Program-made: the position numbers and the translations under genes
Part shown: in pieces, positions 26,952 to 35,797 of the stretch
Numbering within the stretch: the first letter of the stretch is position 1
Layout of the letters: each line of letters opens with the position of its first letter
Notes under the pieces: generated by a model
Told to the model about the DNA's origin: nothing
Database searches by the model: none
What the model saw: the letters and a program-made list of their open reading frames with translations, nothing else
Assembly (NCBI GenBank): GCA_900465675.1
Contig: UBJR01000007.1
Coordinates: 62,001-126,000 of the forward strand
Reading direction: 5' to 3'
Source of the DNA: Hyphomicrobiales bacterium
GTDB lineage: Bacteria > Pseudomonadota > Alphaproteobacteria > Rhizobiales > Rhizobiaceae
DNA: 64,000 bases

Positions 26952-29083
26952 TAGATACCCTCCAGAACGGCGAGAATCCGCCTCTTCGTTTCGTCGCGCA
27001 GGTCCTGGCGTTGCTTGCCGGCAAGGTTGCGGCGCTTGACGAGGTAGTCGGCAACAGCCTCCTGCACGAGTCGTGCAGCCTCGCTCATGCCGACGGGAAG
27101 AGCATCCACCACCTGCCTGCGGATCGCGTCCATCGCCGCCCTGATGGCCTGGCCTTGCGCACTTCCGTCCTTTTTTGCGAGATAATCGCCAAGCCGGGCG
27201 AGGCTTGCCTCCGTCTCGGGATCGTCGGTGGAAAACAGGCTGAACAGGTCCGAGGTCAGGAGTTGCTCGATGGTTAGCGCCGACACTTTCGGCAACTGAG
27301 TAAGGCTGTCAACCATGACCGGGATCTGGCCACTGCCAAGCTGCCTGGCGACCTTGCTCAAGACCACCACCTCCCCGTCGCGCATTCCCCTGAGGCACAA
27401 CGGATCATGGGTCGTAACGATGAAGGTCATTGACGGCAAAGCGGTTCGCAAGCCCTTCATGATGTGGATCTTCCAGCGCGGGTGCAGATGGGCCTCCACC
27501 TCATCGATCAGCACGACCCCTTCCGCCGAGGTCAGCGTCGTAAAGTTCGGGTTGATGGCGCGATCCATGAGCCATCGCATGATGTCGCAGGACAAGGCGA
27601 GAATGGTGCGGAAACCGGACGAGACGTTCGAAAGCGGGGTCCTGCTCTTCTTGCCGGACGCGTCGATCTGCATCTCGACGAAGCAGTGGCCCTTGGCCTC
27701 GTCGCGGTAGATGACGTCGATCTCTTCGGTCGCCCCGAAGATGACCCCTAGCGCCTGGACGACGGCCCTGTACTCAGTTGGCGGCAGCCCGAGAAGCCAG
27801 TTCTCCGGATTGCTAAGCAAGCTGTCGGTATGGAACAGGCTGAGCACCGGGCGCGACGGTTTCCAGGCATGCAGGTCACGCACATAATGACGGTATGCGC
27901 CGTAGCCGAAGACCAGGGGCAACCTGTTCTCGCTGGTTTGGGAATAGCTCCTGGCGCCAACAGTGAGTGTCGAGACGTGTCCATTATCGAATTGAAGCCG
28001 GACCTTGGCCGATGGCTTCTGCGGCAGGTTCTCCGCGCCCATGAAGCTCGGGTTCAGCCTCAGGCCACCCGGTTCTTCTACTAGGTCAGGGCGAGCGTCA
28101 GCGCCGATGAGAGCAAGCGCGATCGCCTCCAAGATCGAGCTCTTGCCGGCAGCATTCTCACCCAGGATCAAAAGGGCCTGCGCCATGCGTTCGGTCGGAT
28201 CTGGCGCAGCCGGCAGCTTTATCGACAAGGCCTCGATCGCCTTGAAGTTCGTCAGTCTGATTTCCTGCAGGCGAGGTCGTGCTCCAGCGATATCAGCTTC
28301 CTCGACGATATTCGCAGACGCGGTGATCGCTGCGATCTCTGCGTCCCCGACATCGACCTGACGCCTCAGGATCCGCCAGAGGCCGACAAATTCATTGGTG
28401 TCGTTTGGTCCGTCGCCTTCCAGTTTTGCGTAGTCGCCGAAGGCCTGCTTGCGCCTGGTTCTCAATCGCGTCCGATTGAGCCGGAAATGTTTGATCGTTT
28501 CTTCGCCCGAGGGACTTGCGGCCTCCAGCGTCCCGTCCTCACGCGGGACGAGATGGCGGGCAATATCGTCATTACAGGGATCAATCAGGAGCGCTGTCTC
28601 GTCGATCTCAAGCTCCGGCCACGTACCATCGTCCTTTTCCACGAACCGGGCATATTCTTCCGGCGTGGGAATGTGCATCCTTTGTCCTGCGACCGGGAAG
28701 TAGGTGGTTCGTTTCGGCCTGCAGTCACCGCAGATCGGATAGAGATTGATCCAGGCGTCCGACAGCCAGCCGTAATAAAGATGGGCGTCGCGCGCGCGGC
28801 CATCCTCCTCGCTTCCGATCGTTGGCTCGGAATCGTTCATAGGCCTGAAGCGGTGCAGGAACATGCTCTTGGGTGCCTGCTCGCAGAATGCGCACTTTCC
28901 CAGGAACATGTACGAGAGATCGCGCATGATCTCCCGTGAATCGAACTGCATGATCGGGACACGAGTCTGTTCGCGTTTCATGGGATCAAGTTGCAGGTAG
29001 CGGAAAAAGGATTGCCGCCTTTCGCTGGCAAGCGTGCCTCCCAGGGCAGCAGGCGGACTTGGCGTCCGCTCGACGTATCGCAT
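26951..29083 (-). CDS. AAA ATPase with N-terminal HNH-like domain (PtuA-like)
   Basis: A 710-residue fusion. Residues 1-170 resemble the partner HNH protein (CAFCEQ with C64/C67, FRPMND, WINLYPICGDC), but the general-base His position reads Arg78 and the last Asn reads Arg122, so this copy looks catalytically dead. Residues 270-650 are an SMC/OLD-type ATPase: LTNFKAIEALSI, Walker A GENAAGKSS (308-316), signature-like LSNVSSGFRTILAL, Walker B VVLIDEVEAHLHP (523-535), and a switch His in FIVTTHDPLCL. The chosen ATG 29083 has a GGGGGA ribosome binding site five bases upstream and gives the conserved N-terminus MRYVERT. First gene of the three-gene operon. Confidence 0.9.
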   Translation of the reverse strand: MRYVERTPSPPAALGGTLASERRQSFFRYLQLDPMKREQTRVPIMQFDSREIMRDLSYMFLGKCAFCEQAPKSMFLHRFRPMNDSEPTIGSEEDGRARDAHLYYGWLSDAWINLYPICGDCRPKRTTYFPVAGQRMHIPTPEEYARFVEKDDGTWPELEIDETALLIDPCNDDIARHLVPREDGTLEAASPSGEETIKHFRLNRTRLRTRRKQAFGDYAKLEGDGPNDTNEFVGLWRILRRQVDVGDAEIAAITASANIVEEADIAGARPRLQEIRLTNFKAIEALSIKLPAAPDPTERMAQALLILGENAAGKSSILEAIALALIGADARPDLVEEPGGLRLNPSFMGAENLPQKPSAKVRLQFDNGHVSTLTVGARSYSQTSENRLPLVFGYGAYRHYVRDLHAWKPSRPVLSLFHTDSLLSNPENWLLGLPPTEYRAVVQALGVIFGATEEIDVIYRDEAKGHCFVEMQIDASGKKSRTPLSNVSSGFRTILALSCDIMRWLMDRAINPNFTTLTSAEGVVLIDEVEAHLHPRWKIHIMKGLRTALPSMTFIVTTHDPLCLRGMRDGEVVVLSKVARQLGSGQIPVMVDSLTQLPKVSALTIEQLLTSDLFSLFSTDDPETEASLARLGDYLAKKDGSAQGQAIRAAMDAIRRQVVDALPVGMSEAARLVQEAVADYLVKRRNLAGKQRQDLRDETKRRILAVLEGI

Positions 29084-29714
29084 GATGTCCCCCATGGATC
29101 TATGCTGACAACGATTCGGCGCCACACCTGTCTGTGCACCGGCTCAACCAGCATGCCTTGCCAACTCCCATACCGGACCATGTATAATGTCAGTCAGAAT
29201 TGCAACTATAAAGTTAGTTAAAGTATTGACTTACGCCTCGCTAAATGCCCGCGAAGCTGTCGCGAGCAGTGATCGAGTCAATAATGCCAGAAAGCTAGCC
29301 TTACGCACTTCGGAGGGACACCTTGGCTGCCCTTCTGGGCGAAGCAAGCAAGAGGAGTCATGCAGCCCTCTTATTCTTGCGCGCCTGCGTGTACCGAGTG
29401 GTTTTCACCGGGATGAAACGGATGATGATGTTGTGAAACTTGCAGACCTTCCGCAGATGGTCATGCATTAGCTTGAGTTCGTATTGGCGATCAGCGGGAT
29501 ATCGCCCTTCGTTGGTGCCGCCTTGCTCTTATCGTAGAGCAGCCAGAGACACAGGACATAGTCCCGCCCATGATTGTTCGGGGTCGTTGGTTCGGTTCCG
29601 CTCAAGGCGCACGATGCGGAGTGGGTTCAATTTGAAAGCGGTCGCAAACAATGATGACTTGCTGAAATTCTGCATCTCCCGGCGCACTCGTTCAGCCAAG
29701 TGGCAAAGCGGCAG
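29084..29714. other. 630-base spacer at the right edge of the defence island
   Basis: Contains the upstream region of the ATPase operon and then degraded-looking sequence. On the minus strand, TTATAC near 29180 could serve as a -10 box for the operon. Two short minus-strand frames read like protein: about 37 residues from 29470 to 29357 (LRKVCKFHNIIIRFIPVKTT) and a frame ending near 29475 (GRDYVLCLWLLYDKSKAAPT). Neither has a usable start region or a family I recognise. I treat them as possible remnants and call no gene. Confidence 0.4.
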
Positions 29715-30656
29715 TCAAGAGTTGACCGTCCCACTATGCATTGCGTCGCGATACAGACTACGGTAACGCGCGGGTGATTGGCCAAGCGCGCGGCGGAAGC
29801 TGGCAGCAAAAGCGCTGTCAGAAGAGTAGCCGAGCGACTGTGCAATCCGTGGCAGTGGCTCGTTGCCACGCCGCAGCCGGGCCGCCGCAAGCCGCATCCG
29901 CCAGCCCACGAGATAGTCTATCGGGGATGCTCCGACAGTGGTGCGAAATTTCTCGGCAAATCCGGAGCGGGACTGGCCAGCAAGAGACGCGAGTGCCTCA
30001 ACCGTCCAGCGGTGCGACGGATCGGCGTGTATTGCCCGCAGTGCCGGCGCCAGGCGGGCATCCGCGAGGCCGGCGATCCAGCCGGGATGCTGCGATGTCT
30101 GGCGCGCCATGTAGGCACGCAGGACATGGATAAACACCAGCCGCAGCAGGTCGTTGCAGGCGATGCGAGCGCCCGGTGCTGCGCTGTTCCACTCCAGGTC
30201 CAAATGTTCGAGCAGCCAGCCAATCGGTCCGGCCTCCTCGCGGTCGACAACTACGACCGGCGGCAGGGCGTCGGTGAGGAGTGATCCGTCGACGGTGTCG
30301 AGGTTGACGCTGCCGCCGAGCAGCACGAAATCCCGGCCATCGCCCACAGAGACATCGAGATTGCCCCCGGCGAACACCTCTGCCGCCGCAACCGCCTTCA
30401 CATTGGGATCGCTGCAAAGCGTAAACGCCTTGCCGCTGACCACAAGACAATCGCCCGCTTCAATGCGCAACGGCGCCTCTCCCTCCGAGACCAGCCAGGC
30501 ACCACCTTCGCGGATCGCGTTGAATTTGAGGTAGCCCGGTGGTGGAAAAGCAACAGACCACGAGCCTCCGGCGGCAAATCGCACAGAGAATAGCGCCCGC
30601 GCATCGATGGCGCTGAGCACGTCGGACAGGGGATCCTGGATATTTTGGACGATCAC
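29715..30656 (-). CDS. AraC family transcriptional regulator
   Basis: A 313-residue AraC regulator. An N-terminal cupin-like domain (WSVAFPPPGYLKFNAIREGG, IEAGDCLVVSGKAFTL) is followed by two helix-turn-helix motifs (VEALASLAGQSRSGFAEKFR; LPRIAQSLGYSSDSAFAASF) and the family ending RRALGQSPARYRSLYR. The frame is open to 30848 but would run across the SDR start on the other strand; GTG 30656 gives a normal N-terminus. It is divergent from the SDR at 30748, with 91 bases between, and probably activates it in response to a small aromatic or electrophilic ligand. Confidence 0.9.
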   Translation of the reverse strand: MIVQNIQDPLSDVLSAIDARALFSVRFAAGGSWSVAFPPPGYLKFNAIREGGAWLVSEGEAPLRIEAGDCLVVSGKAFTLCSDPNVKAVAAAEVFAGGNLDVSVGDGRDFVLLGGSVNLDTVDGSLLTDALPPVVVVDREEAGPIGWLLEHLDLEWNSAAPGARIACNDLLRLVFIHVLRAYMARQTSQHPGWIAGLADARLAPALRAIHADPSHRWTVEALASLAGQSRSGFAEKFRTTVGASPIDYLVGWRMRLAAARLRRGNEPLPRIAQSLGYSSDSAFAASFRRALGQSPARYRSLYRDAMHSGTVNS

Positions 30657-30747
30657 GACAGAAATCTGGATCCTACAGGCTGGGGGCTCCGAAAGTCTAT
30701 CCGATATATGGAGCGGGCACCAGAGCCATAAATGAAGGAGTAACGAC

Positions 30748-31719
30748 ATGTCCGAACAGAAACCCATTGGATCTCGTTTCAACGCATCCAGCACGGCACT
30801 CGAGGTCACCGTAGGTGTCGATCTTTCCGGTAAGACGGCGATTGTCACCGGCGGCTATTCCGGTCTCGGCGTCGAGACGACGCGGGCACTCGCAGGTGCC
30901 GGCGCTCGTGTCATCGTACCAGCTCGCAATCGCGAAAAGGCCGAACGCACACTTGCCGGTATCGACAATGTTGTTATCGAAGCGATGGATCTTGCGGATC
31001 CTGCATCGGTTGCCGCCTTTGCTGGCAGAATCGTTGTGGCGGGCATGCCGATCTCAATCCTGGTCAACAGCGCCGGCATCATGGCGACGCCGCTTGCCAG
31101 GGATCAGGCTGGGCACGAGAGCCAGTTTGCCACCAATCATCTCGGCCATTTCCGACTGGTTGCAGGTCTGTGGCCGGCTCTTGTCAAGGCGGACGGCGCG
31201 CGGGTGATTTCGGTGTCGTCGCGCGGGCATCAAATCGGCCAGGTCGATTTCGACGATATCGATTTCAAGACGCGCCCCTATGACAAGTGGCAGGCCTATG
31301 GCCAGGCGAAGACGGCAAATGCTCTGTTCGCGCTGGAACTTGATCGCCGCGGAGCCGCGCTTGGCGTGCGGGCATTTTCGCTGCACCCCGGCGTCATCCT
31401 GACTGATCTCGCCCGCCATCTGAGCGAAGACGAGATCAATTCTTTCGATGTCTATGACGAGAATGGCAATCGCCGGGTGGATCCATCGCGCGATCTCAAG
31501 ACGCCGGAACAAGGGGCAGCAACAAGCGTCTGGGCAGCAACGCGGCCCGAACTCGACGGTATCGGCGGTGTGTATTGCGAAGATTGCGAGGTAGCCCTGC
31601 CGCAGGCGGAGACGGATGGCACCAAAGGCGTGGCGCCATGGGCCATGGATCCACAGGCTGCTGGACGGCTCTGGCTGCTTTCGGAGCAGTTGACCGGCTT
31701 GTCAGCAGGTAATCGTTGA
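30748..31719 (+). CDS. SDR family oxidoreductase (retinol dehydrogenase-like)
   Basis: A 323-residue short-chain dehydrogenase. TGGYSGLGVETTRALA is the cofactor loop, LVNSAGIMATPL the NNAG-type motif, VISVSSRGHQIG carries the catalytic Ser, and YGQAKTANALFALE the Tyr/Lys pair. The extra C-terminal region of about 50 residues (GVYCEDCEVALP ... AGRLWLLSEQLTG) is typical of the plant protochlorophyllide-reductase/retinol-dehydrogenase-like subgroup. The ATG at 30748 follows AATGAAGGAGTAACGAC. It is controlled most likely by the divergent AraC protein. A close relative lies at 35798. Confidence 0.93.
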   Translation: MSEQKPIGSRFNASSTALEVTVGVDLSGKTAIVTGGYSGLGVETTRALAGAGARVIVPARNREKAERTLAGIDNVVIEAMDLADPASVAAFAGRIVVAGMPISILVNSAGIMATPLARDQAGHESQFATNHLGHFRLVAGLWPALVKADGARVISVSSRGHQIGQVDFDDIDFKTRPYDKWQAYGQAKTANALFALELDRRGAALGVRAFSLHPGVILTDLARHLSEDEINSFDVYDENGNRRVDPSRDLKTPEQGAATSVWAATRPELDGIGGVYCEDCEVALPQAETDGTKGVAPWAMDPQAAGRLWLLSEQLTGLSAGNR

Positions 31720-31976
31720 GGCTGAGCGCATATCGGCACACTAGCGCTTTGGCCCTTGATCTGGCTCCGCGGCGCATCACCGTCAACAACATCCAACCTG
31801 GTCCAACGGACACTGACATGAACGCCGGCGCCATTGAGATGTTGTCTGACCGCAGCCCCTTGAAGCGCGTTGCCGACCCCAGGGAAATTGCGGGAATGGT
31901 GTCCTATCTCACGGGTCCCGACACGTCCTTCATGACTGGATCGAGCCTGACAATCGACGGAGGCTGGACGCTATAA
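31716..31976 (+). pseudogene. C-terminal remnant of a second SDR
   Basis: Directly behind the intact SDR, 86 codons encode the last third of another, different short-chain dehydrogenase: LALDLAPRRITVNNIQPGPT, DPREIAGMVSYLTG and SSLTIDGGWTL. The cofactor-binding half, the catalytic Ser and the YxxxK motif are missing, so it cannot be an active enzyme. Its four-base overlap with the preceding gene suggests a deletion joined the two. Any transcription would come from the upstream SDR promoter. Confidence 0.8.
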
Positions 31977-31994
31977 ATTCAGCGCTCCAGGGGT

Positions 31995-32015
31995 AGGGCC
32001 GTTTACAGCGGCCCT
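31995..32015 (+). terminator. hairpin after the SDR remnant
   Basis: AGGGCCG and CGGCCCT form a seven-pair stem around a seven-base loop (TTTACAG), 18 bases after the stop of the SDR remnant. It is followed by GTCCAC rather than a T-run. A terminator for the SDR transcript is likely from its place. Confidence 0.5.
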
Positions 32016-32142
32016 GTCCACTACGCCGGCATCTTTCATCCTGCAAAAGTCTGCTGGGCAAAACTCACCGCCGGTCAATCTTTTGGCTTATCGCGGTATA
32101 GTTCGCGAGTTCCACTCAGTCCAAGAGCTCACGTATCCGGCA

Positions 32143-33129
32143 TCACCCATGAAAATCGCCAAGAACGATTTTCCCAAACAACCCGCCAGCCTCCATTCGG
32201 CGATGGGCTTCCGATGCAGCCGCAAGCGGATATACGGCTCCGATGACCGGCTTAAGCACTTGCCCCACCAGCGGCAGTACCTGTTCCTTGAAACGCCGGA
32301 CCATTGCTCTCTTTTCCGCCCTCGACCGTGACTTCATGACCGTTCCGATCAGCCGCAGGTGGTTGTGAAGAACGACGCCGAGTGGAATGATGGCGTTATC
32401 ATCGCGCCCCAACAGGCCCACTTGGACAAGCCGACCACCGGGAGCAAGACTACGAATGTTGCGGGCGAGGTAGGACCCGCCGACAAAGTCGATGATCAGA
32501 TCGACGCCATGAGACGCCGTCGCATCGACGACCTCCGCCTCGAAATCCACCCGCTTGTAATCAAAAACAGCATCGGCGCCAAGTGACAGCACGTTGTCGA
32601 TATTGCTTGCCGAAGCAGTGGCCAGAACAGTGGCTCCGGCAGTCCTTGCAAGCTGGACGGCAGCCGATCCGATGCCGCCTGCTGCAGCATGAACGAGGAC
32701 GGTGTCACCTTTTGCGACGTGTCCGAGATGGGCAAGAGCCTCCCAGCCTGTGACGAAGCTTTCCATGACTGCGGCAGCCTCCATGAAGGACAAGCCGGCC
32801 GGAATGACAACTGCCATTCCACTATCGACGCGCGCATACTGGGCATATGCGCCCCCACCAACAATGCCCATGACACGGTCTCCGACAGCAAAACCGCTAA
32901 CGGTGTCTCCAATGGCCACGACTTCGCCAGCGACCTCCAGCCCGAGAATAGGGCTGTCCCCGTAGCTTTGCGAGCCATAGACGCCTTCGCGTTGAAGAAG
33001 GTCGGCGCGGTTGACACCGGCCGCCATGACCTTGATCAGAAGATCGTCTGGGCGCAATTCGGGCATGGGTGCATCGGCGAGGCGCAGAACATCCGCGCCT
33101 CCGAAGTCATCGAAGATGATCGCCTTCAT
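32143..33129 (-). CDS. NADPH:quinone oxidoreductase (PIG3-like, MDR superfamily)
   Basis: A 328-residue medium-chain dehydrogenase without zinc ligands. The GroES-like half reads LLIKVMAAGVNRADLLQREG and GLEVAGEVVAIG; the cofactor half has VHAAAGGIGSAAVQLARTAG. The C-terminus GGLFGKIVLGDF matches the PIG3/QorA-type group, which reduces quinones and enones with NADPH. The ATG follows TAAGGAGATATCCAA. It lies 12 bases after the stop of the 178-residue gene, so both form one unit under the divergent LysR gene at 33795. Confidence 0.92.
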   Translation of the reverse strand: MKAIIFDDFGGADVLRLADAPMPELRPDDLLIKVMAAGVNRADLLQREGVYGSQSYGDSPILGLEVAGEVVAIGDTVSGFAVGDRVMGIVGGGAYAQYARVDSGMAVVIPAGLSFMEAAAVMESFVTGWEALAHLGHVAKGDTVLVHAAAGGIGSAAVQLARTAGATVLATASASNIDNVLSLGADAVFDYKRVDFEAEVVDATASHGVDLIIDFVGGSYLARNIRSLAPGGRLVQVGLLGRDDNAIIPLGVVLHNHLRLIGTVMKSRSRAEKRAMVRRFKEQVLPLVGQVLKPVIGAVYPLAAASEAHRRMEAGGLFGKIVLGDFHG

Positions 33130-33141
33130 TTGGATATCTCC

Positions 33142-33678
33142 TTACTTGGAAACGGCCCGGCGGGCGATGCTTGCAGCAAAGAGAGGTGTTTCACGACTGT
33201 TGTGGTCGCCGCCTGCGGCCTGACGGGCTGCTGCAGCATCTTCGAACTCGATGCTGTGCTCGCTGAGGAAAGCCATGAACACATCCGTCGGATGGGCGGT
33301 AACCTTGTTAGTATAGCGGGTCCTGCCATCGTCGATCTTCTCGGCAATCAGTTCCCAGACGACATTGACCTGGGTCCGGCCATTGGCTGTGAAGACATCG
33401 GAGATCGAGTTCATGCGGCAGTAGGCAGGCTCGGCGACCTCGGCCACATAATGCTGCACGACGAGGCCCGAGCCGATCTGCTCAACATTGATCGACATGC
33501 GACGACCGTCATCGGTCCATGTGACGCCGGCTGCAATGTGATCAGGCGGGCAGCAGCGCAGGTATTCGGCTTCCGGCAGGGTGAAGAGCCAGTCGGCAAT
33601 GTCGATCTTTTCGAACGGGACGTCGATCTCTGCGGTATAGGCGGACTGGGAGAGAATTGTATCTAGGACCTTGACCAT
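33142..33678 (-). CDS. conserved hypothetical protein, 178 residues, SRPBCC-like
   Basis: The frame is open from 33828, but ATG 33678 (MVKVLDTILSQSAYTAEIDV) is chosen because it follows AGAAGGAACACTCCA and avoids overlap with the LysR gene. The product reads as beta-rich with a long C-terminal helix (IDVPFEKIDIADWLFTLPEA, TQVNVVWELIAEKIDDGRTR, HPTDVFMAFLSEHSIEFEDA), a pattern seen in START/SRPBCC ligand-binding proteins. I am not certain of the family. It is cotranscribed with the quinone oxidoreductase and may bind the same substrate. Confidence 0.7.
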   Translation of the reverse strand: MVKVLDTILSQSAYTAEIDVPFEKIDIADWLFTLPEAEYLRCCPPDHIAAGVTWTDDGRRMSINVEQIGSGLVVQHYVAEVAEPAYCRMNSISDVFTANGRTQVNVVWELIAEKIDDGRTRYTNKVTAHPTDVFMAFLSEHSIEFEDAAAARQAAGGDHNSRETPLFAASIARRAVSK

Positions 33679-33794
33679 TGGAGTGTTCCTTCTGTTTGTT
33701 GGGCGACCGCCCGTTGATGAGAAGGAAGATGCTCCGGATGCCCGCAGATGATAACGACCTGAATGGTCGAAACGGTTTTGCGCTGTAGGCAAAG

Positions 33795-34709
33795 ATGAGA
33801 GACCCACGGTTCGCTGAACATCTCGCAATTTTCGTCGACGTTGTCCGCTCTGGAAGCTTTTCCGCTGCGTCTCGGCGTCGTGCTGTAACGCCTTCGGCTG
33901 TCGTTCGTCAGATTGATGCGCTGGAGCAGGATCTGGGCGTTACTCTTCTTGTTCGTTCGACACGGGCGTTGTCATTGACGGACGCGGGCCGTCATCTCTT
34001 TGAACGCGCCCAGCGCCTGCTCGACGACCTGGCCGATACCCATGCCGAGGTTGCCGCCTTCGATAGTGCGGTCAGCGGCACGCTGCGGATCGCCTGTTTC
34101 CCGACGTTCGGAAAACGCTATGTCATTCCTGTTCTGGCATCGCTAGCGCAGGACCATCCGGGCCTGCATGTCGAGCTGGATCTTACCGAGCGGCTGGCTG
34201 ATCCCGTGGCCGAACGGCTCGACCTGGTGGTGAGGATGGGGGAGCTTGCGGACAGTTCCCTGATTGCCACGAAGCTCGCTCCGCTTGACCGCATCCTCGT
34301 TGCAAGCCGTGGCTATGTCGAACAGCATGGCGAACCGGAAGACGAGACTGCGCTCCGCCATCATCGCCTTCTCGACAAGCTGCATGGCAATGATCTGCTC
34401 GGATGGTGTGACATTCTCGGAAGCCCCGCCAGCGAAGCCTGCAAACAGGTGGCTTTCCGGTCTGATGATTTCGAAGCGTTAAACAGCGCCGCGATCGCCG
34501 GAATGGGAGTGGCCTTTTTGCCAAGCTGGGTGTCGGGGCCCTCCACGCAGGCAGGTGATCTCATCCGGCTGAAGCTCCGCGGCGAGCGCTGGAACGAGCG
34601 ATCGTCAGGCATCTATCTCCTGCGTGCCCTCCAGCTACCGCCTGCCAAGGTCAGGGCGTTTACGGAAGCACTCAAGGCCCATATCGGCGCACCGCCGCGC
34701 TGGGGGTGA
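33795..34709 (+). CDS. LysR family transcriptional regulator
   Basis: A 304-residue LysR protein. The winged helix (LAIFVDVVRSGSFSAASRRR, VTPSAVVRQIDALEQDLGVT) is followed by the effector domain (LRIACFPTFGKRYVIPVLAS, DLVVRMGELADSSLIATKLA). A start at 33795 matches the usual N-terminal length. It is divergent from the SRPBCC-like/quinone oxidoreductase unit, whose start lies 117 bases away, and is its likely regulator. Complete, with no anomaly seen. Confidence 0.92.
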   Translation: MRDPRFAEHLAIFVDVVRSGSFSAASRRRAVTPSAVVRQIDALEQDLGVTLLVRSTRALSLTDAGRHLFERAQRLLDDLADTHAEVAAFDSAVSGTLRIACFPTFGKRYVIPVLASLAQDHPGLHVELDLTERLADPVAERLDLVVRMGELADSSLIATKLAPLDRILVASRGYVEQHGEPEDETALRHHRLLDKLHGNDLLGWCDILGSPASEACKQVAFRSDDFEALNSAAIAGMGVAFLPSWVSGPSTQAGDLIRLKLRGERWNERSSGIYLLRALQLPPAKVRAFTEALKAHIGAPPRWG

Positions 34710-34791
34710 AACAGGAATAGCAACGGCCGGCAAATCAAAAGCTTATGAAGTCAGTGCTCCCACAACGTTTCGTTTGACGGTTCGATACTCA

Positions 34792-35736
34792 TCAAGAGTT
34801 CGAATTCGACGGCTGCTTTCTCAGAAAGTCGAGAAACGCACGCATTCCCGCACCAATGTGACGGTGCTTTGGGTAGTACAGGCAGAGGCCAGGATAGGGC
34901 GGCGTCCACTCCGCCAGCACCTGCCGGAGCCTTCCGCCGGCGAGTGCGTCAGCCGCCATCCACCGCGTGACGTAGGCAAGCCCGCAGTCGTCCAGAGCCG
35001 CGGCAAGAAGAAGTCGGGACTGGTCGACCACGAGGTTGCCGGTCGTCGCTACGACCACATGTTCGCCGCGACGCTGAAATTCCCACCGATAGATCGTCCC
35101 GCTCGCCATTCGAAGCTGGATGCACTGGTGCATGCCGAGATCCGACGGACTTTCTACCGTTGGCCCTCCGTCGAGATAGGCAGGCGACGCCACGACGATA
35201 TGCTGCTGGTCCGGGCCGATCGGGATTGCGACCATCTCGCCGGGAACGAGTTCCGCCGCGCGGACTCCGCAGTCGAAGCCTCCCTCGGCGATGTCGACCA
35301 GTCGGCCCTCGGATTTGATCTCAAAGCGCACCGCAGGATGGAGCTTCATGAAGCGCGTCAACAGCGGCATCAGCACCTGCTCGGCGGCGTTGGCATCGCA
35401 GTTGATCCGTACAAGCCCGGACGGCGAGGCGGCCTGTTCGTGCAGTTCCTCGACCGCCAATCCGATTTCGCTGAGCGCCGGCATGAGCCGCTCCGCAAGT
35501 CTCCGCCCAGGCTCTGTCAGCGTGACGTTCCTCGTCGAACGGTGGAAGAGCTTCACTTTGAGACGTCTCTCCAGTCCGGCGACTGCGTGGCTCAACGCCG
35601 ACGCCGTCTGGCCGAGAACTCGGGACGCGGCGCGAAAACCTCCGTGCTCGGCCACGGCAAGGAAGGCCGCTAGCTCGCCAGGAGGGAGCAAGCCGACTGT
35701 ACGAATTAACTCATCATTGTGTGTAGTCTCAGTCAT
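34792..35736 (-). CDS. LysR family transcriptional regulator
   Basis: A 314-residue LysR protein of the DsdC/AaeR-like group. The DNA-binding region is ELAAFLAVAEHGGFRAASRV and LGQTASALSHAVAGLERRLK; the effector domain has FDCGVRAAELVPGEMVAIPI. The C-terminus LCLYYPKHRHIGAGMRAFLD is shared in style with the regulators at 5837 and 49422. It faces the LysR gene at 33795 tail to tail and is divergent from the SDR at 35798 with 61 bases between, so it probably controls that SDR. Confidence 0.92.
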   Translation of the reverse strand: MTETTHNDELIRTVGLLPPGELAAFLAVAEHGGFRAASRVLGQTASALSHAVAGLERRLKVKLFHRSTRNVTLTEPGRRLAERLMPALSEIGLAVEELHEQAASPSGLVRINCDANAAEQVLMPLLTRFMKLHPAVRFEIKSEGRLVDIAEGGFDCGVRAAELVPGEMVAIPIGPDQQHIVVASPAYLDGGPTVESPSDLGMHQCIQLRMASGTIYRWEFQRRGEHVVVATTGNLVVDQSRLLLAAALDDCGLAYVTRWMAADALAGGRLRQVLAEWTPPYPGLCLYYPKHRHIGAGMRAFLDFLRKQPSNSNS

Positions 35737-35797
35737 CTAGTTCATGAATGCCACGTGCTTATCTTCGGGACAAGTCGATTACTGAAGGAGTGCGACC

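Noticed and set aside
29187..29471. 94-codon plus-strand frame in the spacer after the ATPase operon
   Set aside because: No ribosome binding site, no family features and irregular composition; not enough to call a gene.
9151..29714. Defence island as an integrated element with attachment sites
   Set aside because: I found no integrase, tRNA target or matching direct repeats at the two edges (about 9.0 and 29.7 kb), so I do not call an integrative element.
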